46,830 nt of DNA, from the NCBI GenBank assembly GCA_050290865.1, contig JBNKIW010000026.1, forward strand, positions 1-46,830, read 5' to 3'. Below are positions 1-8,231 of this stretch, piece by piece (position 1 is the first letter of the stretch; each line of letters opens with the position of its first letter). The translations under genes were made by a program, and so were the position numbers. This DNA comes from JARRLC01 sp050290865. GTDB lineage: Bacteria; Pseudomonadota; Alphaproteobacteria; Rhizobiales; Rhodomicrobiaceae. The notes beneath the pieces are model-generated. The model saw only the letters and a list, made by a program, of their open reading frames with translations, searched no databases and was not told the DNA's origin.

Positions 1-454
1 ACCGCATGCTTCAAACATCTGGCTGGATCCACAGGAACGACGACCGGGTTCCTGCAATGCAGATAAGGCAGTGAACCGTGTTCACGTTCGACGAGGGGCT
101 TGCCCCCTCGTCCGCCGCGTTCCGTGATCAAAACACCGGGAGTTCGGCTTCAACTTGCGTGCGCAGGGTCACAGCTAGCTGGCGGTCGCGCGCTATCTGG
201 TCGTGTATTTACGGCGCGGCGGCGCCGATCCGCAACTCTCCCCCTGGCACCTCGAAGGACGTCACACGAATCATTGCGATGCAAGTTTGATGCCCCCAGG
301 CTGGGACGGCAACTTGCCACATGCAAATTTGCGAGTATTAATTGTAATATTCCAATTACCGCATTTACGATAACGTTCGCGGCCATCGGCGAAATCGCGC
401 CGGTAAACGCGGCAGGCTCAGAACGGGGCACTCATCCATCTGAAGGACTCCCTC
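1..454. other. Upstream non-coding region of fpr
   Basis: I see no convincing gene here; the short reading frames lack a ribosome-binding site and any recognisable protein. The last 150 bases are more AT-rich and carry three inverted repeats (annotated separately) upstream of fpr, so this is probably the fpr promoter and control region. I could not assign a clear -35/-10 pair. Confidence 0.5.
308..358. promoter_or_regulatory. Cluster of three inverted repeats upstream of fpr
   Basis: Three inverted repeats lie within 51 bases: GGCAA-C-TTGCC at 308-318, the perfect palindrome GCAAATTTGC at 323-332, and TAATTG-N8-CAATTA at 339-358. The first two share a GCAA/TTGC half-site. They end about 96 bases before the fpr start, a normal place for an operator. 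The regulator is unknown; fpr genes are often controlled by oxidative-stress or iron-sulfur regulators, but nothing here identifies one. Confidence 0.4.
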
Positions 455-1288
455 ATGACTGATAGCATCACGCTAGACAACCCGGCGGCAATTGGCGTCG
501 CCGAGCGTTCATCTCGCGGCGCGTTCAATCAGGAGCGCGTGCTGGAGGTGCGGCATTGGACGGACAAGCTGTTCAGTTTCAAGACGACCCGCGCCCCTGC
601 CTTTCGATTTCAGAGCGGCCAGTTCACGATGATCGGTCTTGACGTCGATGGGCGGCCGTTGTTGCGCGCCTACAGCATGACGAGTGCCAGCTACGACGAC
701 TTCCTCGAATTCTACAGCATTAAGGTGCCGGACGGCCCGCTCACCTCGCGCTTGCAGCACATCAAGGAGGGCGACATCGTTCTTGTCGGCCGCAAACCCA
801 CGGGTACTCTCCAATTCGACAGCCTGGTGCCTGGCAAGCGCTTGTATCTTCTGGCTACGGGTACGGGATTGGCGCCCTTCGCGAGCATCGTCCGAGACCC
901 CGATGTCTACGATCGGTTCGCCACCATTGTGCTCGTTCACGGCTGCCGTCAGGTTGCGGAGTTGGAATTCGGTGCACAGATGGTCACCGCGCTACGCCAA
1001 TCCGAGTTCCTTGGCGAATCCGTGAGCAAGCAATTGCTCTACTACCCGGCGGTCACGCGTGAGCCCCATTCTCACCATGGCCGCATCACCGGCTTAATTG
1101 AAAATGGTCGGCTGTTCGACGATCTCCAGCTGCCGCCGCTGGACCGGGAAAACGACCGTGCGATGTTGTGCGGCAACCCCGGAATGCTCAAGGATCTTCG
1201 TGAGATGCTGGTTGCGCGGGGTTTCGCGGAGGGTAGCGGCGGAATTCCCGGTGAGTATGTCATCGAAAAGGCGTTTGTCGAACACTGA
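455..1288 (+). CDS. fpr: Ferredoxin/flavodoxin--NADP+ reductase
   Basis: This FAD enzyme exchanges electrons between NADPH and ferredoxin or flavodoxin in the cytoplasm, supplying reductant for iron-sulfur assembly and stress defence. The 277-residue protein has the bacterial FNR layout. An N-terminal FAD-binding barrel carries RAYSMTS near residue 73. A C-terminal NADP-binding domain carries GTGLAPF near residue 137 and CGNPGML near 235, and the end is the typical EKAFVEH. About 20 residues precede the conserved start of the fold. The ATG at 455 follows AAGGACTCC. It is monocistronic and followed by gene debris. A link to the hydrogenase operon downstream is possible but nothing shows it. 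Confidence 0.93.
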   Translation: MTDSITLDNPAAIGVAERSSRGAFNQERVLEVRHWTDKLFSFKTTRAPAFRFQSGQFTMIGLDVDGRPLLRAYSMTSASYDDFLEFYSIKVPDGPLTSRLQHIKEGDIVLVGRKPTGTLQFDSLVPGKRLYLLATGTGLAPFASIVRDPDVYDRFATIVLVHGCRQVAELEFGAQMVTALRQSEFLGESVSKQLLYYPAVTREPHSHHGRITGLIENGRLFDDLQLPPLDRENDRAMLCGNPGMLKDLREMLVARGFAEGSGGIPGEYVIEKAFVEH

Positions 1289-1291
1289 ATT

Positions 1292-1540
1292 GCGGTTGGC
1301 GTGGAATAGTTTCAGGTCGTGCACCAGACAATAGGTGCCGATGATCATGCCGATAGTTTTGCGAGGCGTAATTCCCCGGCGGCAGAGGGCATGGTAATTG
1401 TCTGCCGCCGCCAGCGCGACTTGGCGTCCGCCGAGCGCACGCAACTCAAGCGTATCGAGAAGCGTTCGCGCCTTCCGGATAATCCGCGTCCCAGCGAAGT
1501 CCCTGCAAGACCTCGGTGAGCAGGTTCTGTCGCAAATTTT
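1292..1540 (-). pseudogene. vapC-like PIN-domain toxin remnant, frameshifted
   Basis: The minus strand encodes two pieces of a PIN-domain VapC ribonuclease toxin in different frames. The upstream piece (about 1538-1470) reads NLLTEVLQGLRWDADY. The other (about 1480-1292) reads RKARTLLDTLELRALGG, then NYHALCRRGITPRKTIG, then GTYCLVHDLKLFHANR. These match the middle and C-terminal parts of VapC. The N-terminal active-site segment is missing, the frame shifts near 1470-1480, and the usual RDFD near the end is lost. No vapB is left. I infer a dead toxin gene cut by the neighbouring insertion-sequence debris. The family call comes from motif recall, not a search. Confidence 0.65.
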
Positions 1541-1689
1541 GTGTTCATTTTCAGTCAATCTGCTTACGACATGGCTCCATATTGAATGCAGCCAGCTGGA
1601 TTTAGTTTCTGACCATGATCGGGTGCCGTCGCGGGGTTGGTAGGAAATTGGAAGTTGCGTAGTCTCCGGGTTCTCAACCCAAAATGATT

Positions 1690-1707
1690 CCGGCGTCGAA
1701 ACGCCGG
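1690..1707. other. Perfect hairpin before the transposase fragment
   Basis: CCGGCG-N6-CGCCGG forms a perfect 6-bp stem ending 12 bases before the ATG of the IS256-family fragment. It may be part of the insertion sequence leader, where such hairpins can limit readthrough into the transposase gene. That role is inferred. Confidence 0.4.
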
Positions 1708-1719
1708 TGGAGACCACGC

Positions 1720-2043
1720 ATGACGAGCAATATCATGCAGTTTGCAGACAAGCAGCCCGAAGCAACCGCCACTGCCCAACTTTTTGAGGACTGGTTCGAT
1801 CCGATTGAGGCGGCCGTCCGTGCCCAGGTGCACGAGTTTATCCAAGGGATGATCGAGGCGGAACTTGACGAAGCCTTGTCGCGGACACGCTACGTCCGGC
1901 GCGCCAAGTTCAGGGCAGCTTCGGCAATCGAAACCACCGGCGGCGAGGACGGCTCTGCCAAGCCGCCCAGTCGCGGCCATCGTCATGGTCACCGCTCGCG
2001 ATCGCTGATGGGAACCTTCGGTGAGGTCATTCTCGGTGGCTGA
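1720..2043 (+). pseudogene. IS256-family transposase, 5' fragment
   Basis: The first ~103 residues match the N-terminus of IS256 (MULE-type) transposases: DWFDPIEAAVRAQVHEFI, IEAELDEALSRTRYVRR, then GHRHGHRSRSLMGTFGEV. In intact proteins this region leads into the DDE catalytic core. Here the homology stops at about 2029, immediately after GTFGEV, and four unrelated codons lead to a stop at 2041-2043. The catalytic domain is absent, so it cannot transpose. The ATG at 1720 follows GGTGGAGA. The break point is also the start of the methyltransferase fragment, suggesting a deletion joined two mobile or accessory genes. Confidence 0.85.
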
Positions 2044-2755
2044 TCCGCGGATCGAGGGTCATCCCCGCTCGGTGCAACTTGGTTTGCGTGCTCGGGGTGA
2101 GCCCGCCGGGGTCGTCACCGGCCAATGCGCCGTCGGGCAAGGCCCGCATGCCGTAGCCGATTCGCGGATCGTTGCACCCCGCACCGACCATTTGTACCGC
2201 ATCCGGCCTATCGAGTCAGCTGCAGGCGAACGCGGCATCACGGTGGGTGATCCGAGACCGAATTTCGCCCGCGGGGGACGGCGCTCGGCCTATCAAACCG
2301 CCGGTCACTATGGCGTTGTGCCCTGGGAAGTGGCCAGCGGAGCCATAACGGCGTCGGGTCAATCGGATAACGGACGGTGGAGTGTTGCCGATCCGCGCCT
2401 GGCGTCTGGCGCCTCATTGCCTAGTGCCGGTGACCGCTTGATCACTGTGATCCGCGCACTGGACGGCACCTGGCACCGCCCCTTCACGACGCTTGAGCTC
2501 GCCGCGCTGCAGAGCCTCGTCGATCCGGAGGAAGCCCTCGAACTCGACGGCCTCTCCGACCAGGCGTGGCGCGAGCGGATCGGCAACGCCGTCCCGCCCG
2601 CGGCCGCCGAAGCCATCGCATCCGTGATGGGACGCACGTTGCTGCTGGCGTGGGCCGGCGAGAGCTTCATGCTGTCGAACGAGCCGATATGGGTGCGGCC
2701 GATGGCAGTGGCGGCGGCGGTCAATCTTCGTTCTGCGACTTCCCAAGATGGCTGA
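2030..2755 (+). pseudogene. DNA cytosine-5 methyltransferase, 3' fragment
   Basis: The reading frame runs from inside the IS256 fragment to 2755. From about 2031 it resembles the C-terminal part of a class of accessory cytosine-5 methyltransferases. VADPR-type motifs recur (VADPRIEG, VGDPRPNF, VADPRLAS). They are followed by YQTAGHYGVVPWEVASGAIT, WHRPFTTLELAALQSL and the motif X region WRERIGNAVPPAAAEAIA. The catalytic PCQ and ENV motifs (IV and VI), expected upstream, are absent, so the piece should be inactive. Such genes often sit on integrated elements. No restriction partner is visible. The frame is open to the natural end, which suggests a fairly recent truncation. Confidence 0.8.
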
Positions 2756-3044
2756 TTCTGGGTACACAATTTCCTGCATCAATATGCAGCGACCTGCATC
2801 CGGTATTGCCTGGGGGTATTCTGTGTTCAGTCAATGACAAAATCCATTATAATACAAATGCATTATGCCATGATTTATGACTCCGACCATCCGCACCATT
2901 TTTGTTTGCGCGATGCCGCCCACCAACCCGTCGCGCGGGTGCCGGTTCGAGGATGCTTCTATCTCCTGTACCATCTTTACTTGCGTTCTTCGCTTGATCA
3001 AGCGCGACCAGATCGGCAGCGCGAAAGTGCGCCCACCGCAGTCT
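2756..3044. other. Non-coding gap between methyltransferase remnant and hoxW
   Basis: I see no gene in these 289 bases. The left part (about 2830-2880) is AT-rich with near-repeats of ATTAT and ATG. The right part holds the perfect palindrome CGCTTGATCAAGCG at 2991-3004, 41 bases beyond the hoxW stop, which has no T-tract and so is not an obvious terminator. Confidence 0.4.
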
Positions 3045-3548
3045 TCAACTTAGGCCGTATCGTTTCAACGCGCCGGATAGCTCTGCTGCCAACGCCGCCA
3101 CGGCCTTGCGCAGGTTTTCGCGGGCGCCGCCGGTGAGTTCCTCGATGAATGCGAATTCATAGCCGCGGATACCGAGAAGCCATGCCTCCGGTGCCCGGCC
3201 GCAATAGTGCTGAGCGAGGGCCAGGATAACTTCCGGTCTCACTTCGTGGCTCGAAAAGGCGATGTCGCGCGCGGGTTCGAGGCGTTGAATTTCGAACGGC
3301 TCCGCGCCGGTCCTGGCGGCATCTACGAACCAGACGGCGTCTGCCTCGGCGACGTCGGCGGCGTCCTCGATGACTAGTTGGTAATTGTCCTGCGTGACGA
3401 CGCCCGGCAGCCCCAACCGCTCGATCTCGGTAACGACCGCCGGCCCCAGCCCATCATCCTGGCGGCAGGGATTGCCGTAGCCGAGGATGAGAATGCGCCG
3501 TCCGCCGCCGTTGCCCGGCATCGCCGCATCCCCTTCCCGTATCGTCAT
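3045..3548 (-). CDS. hoxW: Hydrogenase maturation protease (M52/HoxW type)
   Basis: This nickel-dependent endopeptidase removes the C-terminal tail of the hydrogenase large subunit after the NiFe site is inserted, allowing assembly. The 167-residue protein shows the M52 pattern. GYGNPCRQDDGLGP near residue 24 carries the metal-binding acidic residue, and an acidic stretch VIEDAADVAEADAVWFVDA lies near 60-78. SSHEVRPE near residue 99 carries the conserved histidine. Its ATG overlaps the hoxH TGA by four bases (ATGA), so the two are probably translationally coupled. It is the last gene of the operon, and its target is almost certainly HoxH. A second in-frame ATG nine codons in is a possible alternative start. 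Confidence 0.9.
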   Translation of the reverse strand: MTIREGDAAMPGNGGGRRILILGYGNPCRQDDGLGPAVVTEIERLGLPGVVTQDNYQLVIEDAADVAEADAVWFVDAARTGAEPFEIQRLEPARDIAFSSHEVRPEVILALAQHYCGRAPEAWLLGIRGYEFAFIEELTGGARENLRKAVAALAAELSGALKRYGLS

Positions 3549-4990
3549 TCCTTCACTGCCGTGGCTAAGACCGCACCGTCCGCATCCTCCAGCGTCACAA
3601 TGAGTGGCATCTGGCCGAGCGCGTGTGTTGCACAGGAAAGGCAGGGGTCGTAGGCGCGGATGGCGACTTCAATGTGATTGAGCAGTCCCTCGGTGATGGT
3701 CCGGCCGGAAAGATAGTTGCGGGCCACGCTCTTCACAGATTGGTTGATGGCTTCGTTGTTGTTGGTGGTGGAGACGATGAGGTTGGCGCGCACGATCTGG
3801 TCGTTCTCATCGACCTCGTAGTGGTGGAACAGCGTTCCGCGCGGCGCCTCGATGCAGGCCGCTCCTTCCGGGCGGCGCTGTCCCTCGACGACGAGGTCGG
3901 TGCCCTGCAGGTCATCGTCGAACAACAGCTCTTTGATCTTCTCGGCGGCGTGAATCATGCAGATCGCGCGCGCCCAGTGATAGCCGAACGTGGCATGGAC
4001 GGGGCTGCCATCTTTGATGAACGCCTTGCGCGCGGCCTCGGCGATCGGTGTGTCGATATAGGAGCAGCAATTCACCTCCGCCAGCGGACCTACGCGGTAC
4101 CAGCCCTGATCCTTGCCCAGTGAGCGGATGTGCGGGAACTTCATGTAGCTCCACGACCGCACCTCCTCGATGATCTGCTCACGGTAGCGGGCGGGTGCCA
4201 GATTGCCGAAAATCTCCCGGCCGGACGCGTCGATGGCGCGCAGCTTTCCATCATACAGATCCATACGGCCGTCCGGTCCCGCGAGGCTGAGATAGTTCGA
4301 CGGGAAACTCGCGAAATCGCGGTAGAGCGCAGCGTTCTCCTGGGCGTAATCGACGAGCAGCTTCAGCGCACCCTGGCACCAGTTGGTGATCTCGTCGATG
4401 TCCCTGCGGAGCGCATCGCGATCGGCGATAGCGACGTTCTGGTTGACGCCTCCGGGAATGGCACTCTGGGGGTGGATCTTGCGGCCTGCGGTGGCCTTGA
4501 TGACCTCCTGACCGTATTTGCGGATGTAGATCGCCCATTTGCCGAGTTCGGGAAACTCAGACAGGACGCCGATGACGTTGCGCTTGGCCACGGGGGCGTC
4601 GAAGCCGAACAGGAGGTCGGGTGAGGCCAAGTGGAAGATGTGCAGCGCGTGGCTCTGCAGGACCTGGCCGTAATGCATCAGGCGGCGCACCTTCTCGGCC
4701 GTGGGCGTGAGCTGATCGACGCCTGCGACCATGTCCATCGCCTTGGCCGCCGCCAGATGATGGCTGACCGGGCAGATGCCGCAGAGCCGCTGGATGATAA
4801 CCGGCGCTTCCCAATACATGCGGCCCTGAACGAAGCGTTCGAACCCGCGGAATTCGACGACGTGGAACCGCGCCTCGTCCACTTCTCCAGCGCTGTCCAG
4901 CCGGATGGTCACTTTGCCATGTCCCTCGACACGCGTAACCGGGTCGATCACCACCTTGCGCGGGCCCTGCTGCATTTGAACGTCGCTCAT
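3545..4990 (-). CDS. hoxH: NAD-reducing hydrogenase large (NiFe) subunit
   Basis: HoxH carries the NiFe(CN)2CO active site where H2 is split or formed. The nickel ligands are visible: RLCGIC (Cys70, Cys73) and DPCLSCATH (Cys450, Cys453, His456). Twenty-five residues follow His456, the expected tail cut off by HoxW, so the gene encodes the unprocessed precursor. The start at 4990 (MSDVQMQQ) gives 481 residues and follows AAGGAG at 7 bases; the frame stays open 132 bases further upstream into hoxY but that would add non-homologous sequence. It lies 35 bases after hoxY and overlaps hoxW by four bases. The set matches group 3d bidirectional enzymes. Confidence 0.95.
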   Translation of the reverse strand: MSDVQMQQGPRKVVIDPVTRVEGHGKVTIRLDSAGEVDEARFHVVEFRGFERFVQGRMYWEAPVIIQRLCGICPVSHHLAAAKAMDMVAGVDQLTPTAEKVRRLMHYGQVLQSHALHIFHLASPDLLFGFDAPVAKRNVIGVLSEFPELGKWAIYIRKYGQEVIKATAGRKIHPQSAIPGGVNQNVAIADRDALRRDIDEITNWCQGALKLLVDYAQENAALYRDFASFPSNYLSLAGPDGRMDLYDGKLRAIDASGREIFGNLAPARYREQIIEEVRSWSYMKFPHIRSLGKDQGWYRVGPLAEVNCCSYIDTPIAEAARKAFIKDGSPVHATFGYHWARAICMIHAAEKIKELLFDDDLQGTDLVVEGQRRPEGAACIEAPRGTLFHHYEVDENDQIVRANLIVSTTNNNEAINQSVKSVARNYLSGRTITEGLLNHIEVAIRAYDPCLSCATHALGQMPLIVTLEDADGAVLATAVKE

Positions 4991-5025
4991 GGTGTCTCCT
5001 TGTTCGTTGCGCTCAACCGCCCGCG

Positions 5026-5568
5026 TCACTCGTATTTGAGGAGTTCGTAGGGAAGCTCGGGCTCCCGTCCGGCCAGAATGGCGCTTAGCGCCGCCCAGAT
5101 TGCGTCCGCGGGGGGAGGGCAACCGGGCAGGAAATAGTCGATTTTCACGAATTCATGCGCGGGATAGACGCGGTCGAGGAGCAGCGGCAGGTCCGCGTCG
5201 TTAGGGATGACGCCACCGTCTTCGACGGTCAATCCTCTCCGATAGGCCTCGTCGAGGCAGGGGGCGAGACCGATGGGGTTGCGCATCGCGGGCACGCCGC
5301 CGGTCAGAGCGCAGGCGCCGACCGCCACGAGGACGCGGCAGTTCTTGCGGAAATCGCGAAGGACATGGACGTTATGCTCGGTAGAGCAGCCGCCTTCGAC
5401 GAGGCCGATATCCACGGGGCTGTCGAAACGCTTCTTGTCATCGAGGGGCGACCTGTCGAGATCGACGACTTTCACCAACTCGATGATGCGCTCGTCGATA
5501 TCGAGGAACGACATGTGACACCCGAAACAGCCGGCGAGACTGCATGTGGCGAGTTTCGGCTTGGCCAT
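5026..5568 (-). CDS. hoxY: NAD-reducing hydrogenase small subunit
   Basis: HoxY holds the [4Fe-4S] cluster nearest the NiFe site and passes electrons from HoxH to the HoxFU diaphorase. The 180-residue protein has the short group 3 form with no twin-arginine signal, as expected for a cytoplasmic enzyme. Likely cluster ligands are Cys14 and Cys17 (GCFGCHMS), Cys86 (GACALTGGVPAMRN) and Cys150 (PGCPPPADA). It sits 84 bases after hoxU and 35 bases before hoxH in the operon. The ATG at 5568 follows GGAGAT. Confidence 0.94.
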   Translation of the reverse strand: MAKPKLATCSLAGCFGCHMSFLDIDERIIELVKVVDLDRSPLDDKKRFDSPVDIGLVEGGCSTEHNVHVLRDFRKNCRVLVAVGACALTGGVPAMRNPIGLAPCLDEAYRRGLTVEDGGVIPNDADLPLLLDRVYPAHEFVKIDYFLPGCPPPADAIWAALSAILAGREPELPYELLKYE

Positions 5569-5652
5569 GATGGAGATCTCCTGCCTTGATCCGTGAATGC
5601 GCAGTTCCGGCCGTGGCGCGGTTTGCGAGCGGTCCGATTGGGTGTGGCCCGC

Positions 5653-6375
5653 TCAACGCCTGGTCTGCTGCCGCCGTGCCTCAATATCTGCTCCTATGGG
5701 TGCCTTGTCGTATGCCCGTTCCCCTTGTGGTTCGCGGAAGCCGGTGCGCTTGACGACGATCGCGCCGACCGGGCACACATGCGCGGCCTTGTCCGCCGCC
5801 GCGAGTGTCGTGTCGTCCAGCCGCCCCTCGCTGTCGGTGTTGATGCGCATATGGATGCCACGCCCCTCCAGGCCGAACACGGACTTGCCATCCACCGCCC
5901 GCGATGCCCGTACGCAGCGCGAGCACAGAATGCAGCGATTGCGGTCGATGAATATGTCGGGATGCGTTGCCTCGACCTCGCGAAGCGGCCACAGATAAGG
6001 CAGCGTCGGCGTCTTCATCCCAAGACGGTAGGCAAGTGCTTGCAACTCGCAGTTGCCGCTCTTCTCGCAGGCCGGACAAACATGATTGCCCTCCACGAAC
6101 AACATTTCCAGGATCGCGAGGCGGTCGGCGTTGCGCTCCGGCGTATCGTTCTCCACCACCATGCCGGGCGTGGCGCGGGTGAGGCAGGCGGCGGCGGGGT
6201 GCTTGTCGATCGTGCAGGTGCACATGCGGCAATGGCCGGCGGGAGCAAGGTCGGGATGGTAGCACAGGCGTGGGATGTAAATGCCCGCTTCGTCGCAGGC
6301 TTGAAGGACGGTCTGCCCGTCCCGGACAGGAACATCGACGCCATCGACGGTTATCGTGAACCGGGATTCACCCAT
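5653..6375 (-). CDS. hoxU: NAD-reducing hydrogenase diaphorase subunit
   Basis: HoxU is the electron-wire subunit of the diaphorase half, related to the N-terminal part of NuoG. In its 240 residues the [2Fe-2S] ligands are Cys38, Cys49, Cys52 and Cys64. The His-Cys3 [4Fe-4S] motif is HVCPACEKSGNC (His98, Cys100, Cys103, Cys109). A further cluster motif CILCSRC begins at Cys148 and its last ligand is in HVCPVGAI near 200. The start is two bases after the hoxF stop, with the Shine-Dalgarno GAGGAGG inside the end of hoxF, so co-translation is likely. Confidence 0.94.
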   Translation of the reverse strand: MGESRFTITVDGVDVPVRDGQTVLQACDEAGIYIPRLCYHPDLAPAGHCRMCTCTIDKHPAAACLTRATPGMVVENDTPERNADRLAILEMLFVEGNHVCPACEKSGNCELQALAYRLGMKTPTLPYLWPLREVEATHPDIFIDRNRCILCSRCVRASRAVDGKSVFGLEGRGIHMRINTDSEGRLDDTTLAAADKAAHVCPVGAIVVKRTGFREPQGERAYDKAPIGADIEARRQQTRR

Positions 6376-6377
6376 GA

Positions 6378-8231
6378 TTATTCCTCCTCGGCCGATGGCT
6401 GGCGCCCTTGAACGTGGACGGCTTCAGCGAGCGCTTCCTCAAGCGAGACCCGCGGGATGAAAGGGTCTGGCTGCAGCCTCGCATCATAGACCTCGGGAAA
6501 ATTGCGCAAGGTGGAGAGGACCGGTTGCGGTGCAGACTGTCCCAGTCCACAGCGGCTGGTGCGCATCACGGTATCCGCAAGCGCCGCCATTGCCTCGGTG
6601 TCGGTTGAGGTGCCGCGTCCCGCGATGATCTTGTCCAGTTGCAGTTTCAAAAGCGTGGTGCCGACGCGGCAGGGTGTGCACCAGCCGCAGGATTCCTCGA
6701 CGAAGAATTCCATGTGCTGCCGGACGGTATCGAGGATATCGCGTTCGGGTCCGAAAACGATGATCGAGCCGCCCGTACACAGATCCTCACGAGCGCCGAT
6801 GTGGCGTCCGTACTCCGCGGGACCGATGCACTGACCCGACGGGCCGCCGACCTGAACGAATTTGGCATCCTCGGCGCCAGCCAGCCTCAGAATCTCGGCA
6901 ATCGTGATTCCAAAGTCGACTTCGTAGACACCCGGACGCGCGCAGTCGCCGGATATGCTGAGAAGTTTGGTGCCGGTCGAATGCGCCGTGCCGTGACCGG
7001 CGAACCAATCCGCGCCCTGCTCCAGGATCCGCGCCGCGCAGGCGAATGTTTCGACATTGTCCACAGCGGTCGGATGCTGATGATAGCCGCGCTCGACGGG
7101 GAACGGCGGCCGGTCGCGCGGCGCACCGCGTTTGCCTTCCGCGGATTCGATGAGTGAGGTTTCTTCTCCGCAGACATAGGACCCCGCGCCCATCTGGATG
7201 CGGATATCGAAATCGAAGCCCTCCCGTCCGCAGATGTTCTTGCCGAGGAGGCCCTGCTCGCGGCGCCGCTGGAGCACTTGCACAAGATCCTCGCGCAAAT
7301 AGCCATATTCGGCCCGCAAATAGACAATGCCCGTTCTGGCCCCGAGCGCATGGGCGCCGATGGTCATGCCGTCGAACACGAGGTCCGGCGCCATTGCCAG
7401 CAGCACGCGATCCTTGAACGTGCCCGGCTCGCCTTCGTCGGCATTGCAGATCACGACACGCTCGTCGCCCTGCGCTTCGCGGGTGAGCTTCCATTTCAGG
7501 GCGGTGGGAAAGCCTGCGCCACCCCGGCCACGGAGCTTGGATTGGCTGATGGTTTCGACGACGCTCTCGGGCGCCATGGCCAGCGCGGCCCTGATGCCGT
7601 CGCCGGGCGCGCCGCCCTCGCCGAAAAGAACGGGTCCCGGCTGCACCAGGCTGGGGTGAATCTCCGCTTTCGGCAGCGGTCCGGGGAACAGTGGATGCGG
7701 CACATTGCTCCGCTGCGCCTGTAATGCGGCGACGACTGCCGGGACATCGGCCGGTGTCAGGTCCGTGAGCACGGTGCCGTTTATCAGGGCGGCTGGCTCC
7801 TGGTCGCCCATGCCGGTGTCGCTGGTCCATTCCAACGAGAATTGACCGTCCGGCGATGTGCCGCCCATCGGGGCGCCGGTCGCTTCGATGAAAGCTTCGG
7901 CAACGGCTGCGGCGCCCTTCATCATCGAGACCGCCGTCCTCGCAAGGCGGATATGGAAGCGCCCTTCCGGTTCGCGATTGAGGAATGCGTAGAAGGATAT
8001 TGCGTCCTCGACCTCCACGGTATGGATCCCGAGGGCGTTGGCGATGGCGGACATGGCGCCGGGGCTGACATGACCATAGCGCTCATGTACGGCTAGCGCG
8101 ATGTCCAGAAGGCGGCTGCGGTCGCTTCCCATTTCCCGCACCAGCGCATTCACCACCGGAACAAGCTGAGGAACGTCGGGGACGGCGCGGTCCGTCTGTC
8201 CCTCGACTTTCGTGGATTGAAACGCCGTCAT
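6378..8231 (-). CDS. hoxF: NAD-reducing hydrogenase flavoprotein subunit
   Basis: HoxF binds FMN and NAD(H) and is where electrons from H2 reach NAD+. The protein (617 residues from the ATG at 8231, preceded by GAGGAAGGG) is a NuoE-like domain (about 1-150) fused to a NuoF-like domain. The latter shows the NADH/FMN motifs GRGGAGFPTALKW and CNADEGEPGTFKDR and the [4Fe-4S] motif ESCGWCTPCRVG with a later Cys in SRCGLG. The NuoE-like part has no cysteines where NuoE binds its [2Fe-2S] cluster, so that cluster is probably absent. It is the first gene of hoxFUYHW. An upstream in-frame start at 8279 lacks a good ribosome-binding site. Confidence 0.94.
   Translation of the reverse strand: MTAFQSTKVEGQTDRAVPDVPQLVPVVNALVREMGSDRSRLLDIALAVHERYGHVSPGAMSAIANALGIHTVEVEDAISFYAFLNREPEGRFHIRLARTAVSMMKGAAAVAEAFIEATGAPMGGTSPDGQFSLEWTSDTGMGDQEPAALINGTVLTDLTPADVPAVVAALQAQRSNVPHPLFPGPLPKAEIHPSLVQPGPVLFGEGGAPGDGIRAALAMAPESVVETISQSKLRGRGGAGFPTALKWKLTREAQGDERVVICNADEGEPGTFKDRVLLAMAPDLVFDGMTIGAHALGARTGIVYLRAEYGYLREDLVQVLQRRREQGLLGKNICGREGFDFDIRIQMGAGSYVCGEETSLIESAEGKRGAPRDRPPFPVERGYHQHPTAVDNVETFACAARILEQGADWFAGHGTAHSTGTKLLSISGDCARPGVYEVDFGITIAEILRLAGAEDAKFVQVGGPSGQCIGPAEYGRHIGAREDLCTGGSIIVFGPERDILDTVRQHMEFFVEESCGWCTPCRVGTTLLKLQLDKIIAGRGTSTDTEAMAALADTVMRTSRCGLGQSAPQPVLSTLRNFPEVYDARLQPDPFIPRVSLEEALAEAVHVQGRQPSAEEE

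Noticed and set aside
2991..3004. CGCTTGATCAAGCG as terminator of the hox operon
   Set aside because: It is a perfect palindrome, but it has no loop and no T-tract, so it is not a typical terminator.
5593..6411. 272-codon frame antisense to hoxU
   Set aside because: Mirror frame; hoxU carries all cluster cysteines on the minus strand.
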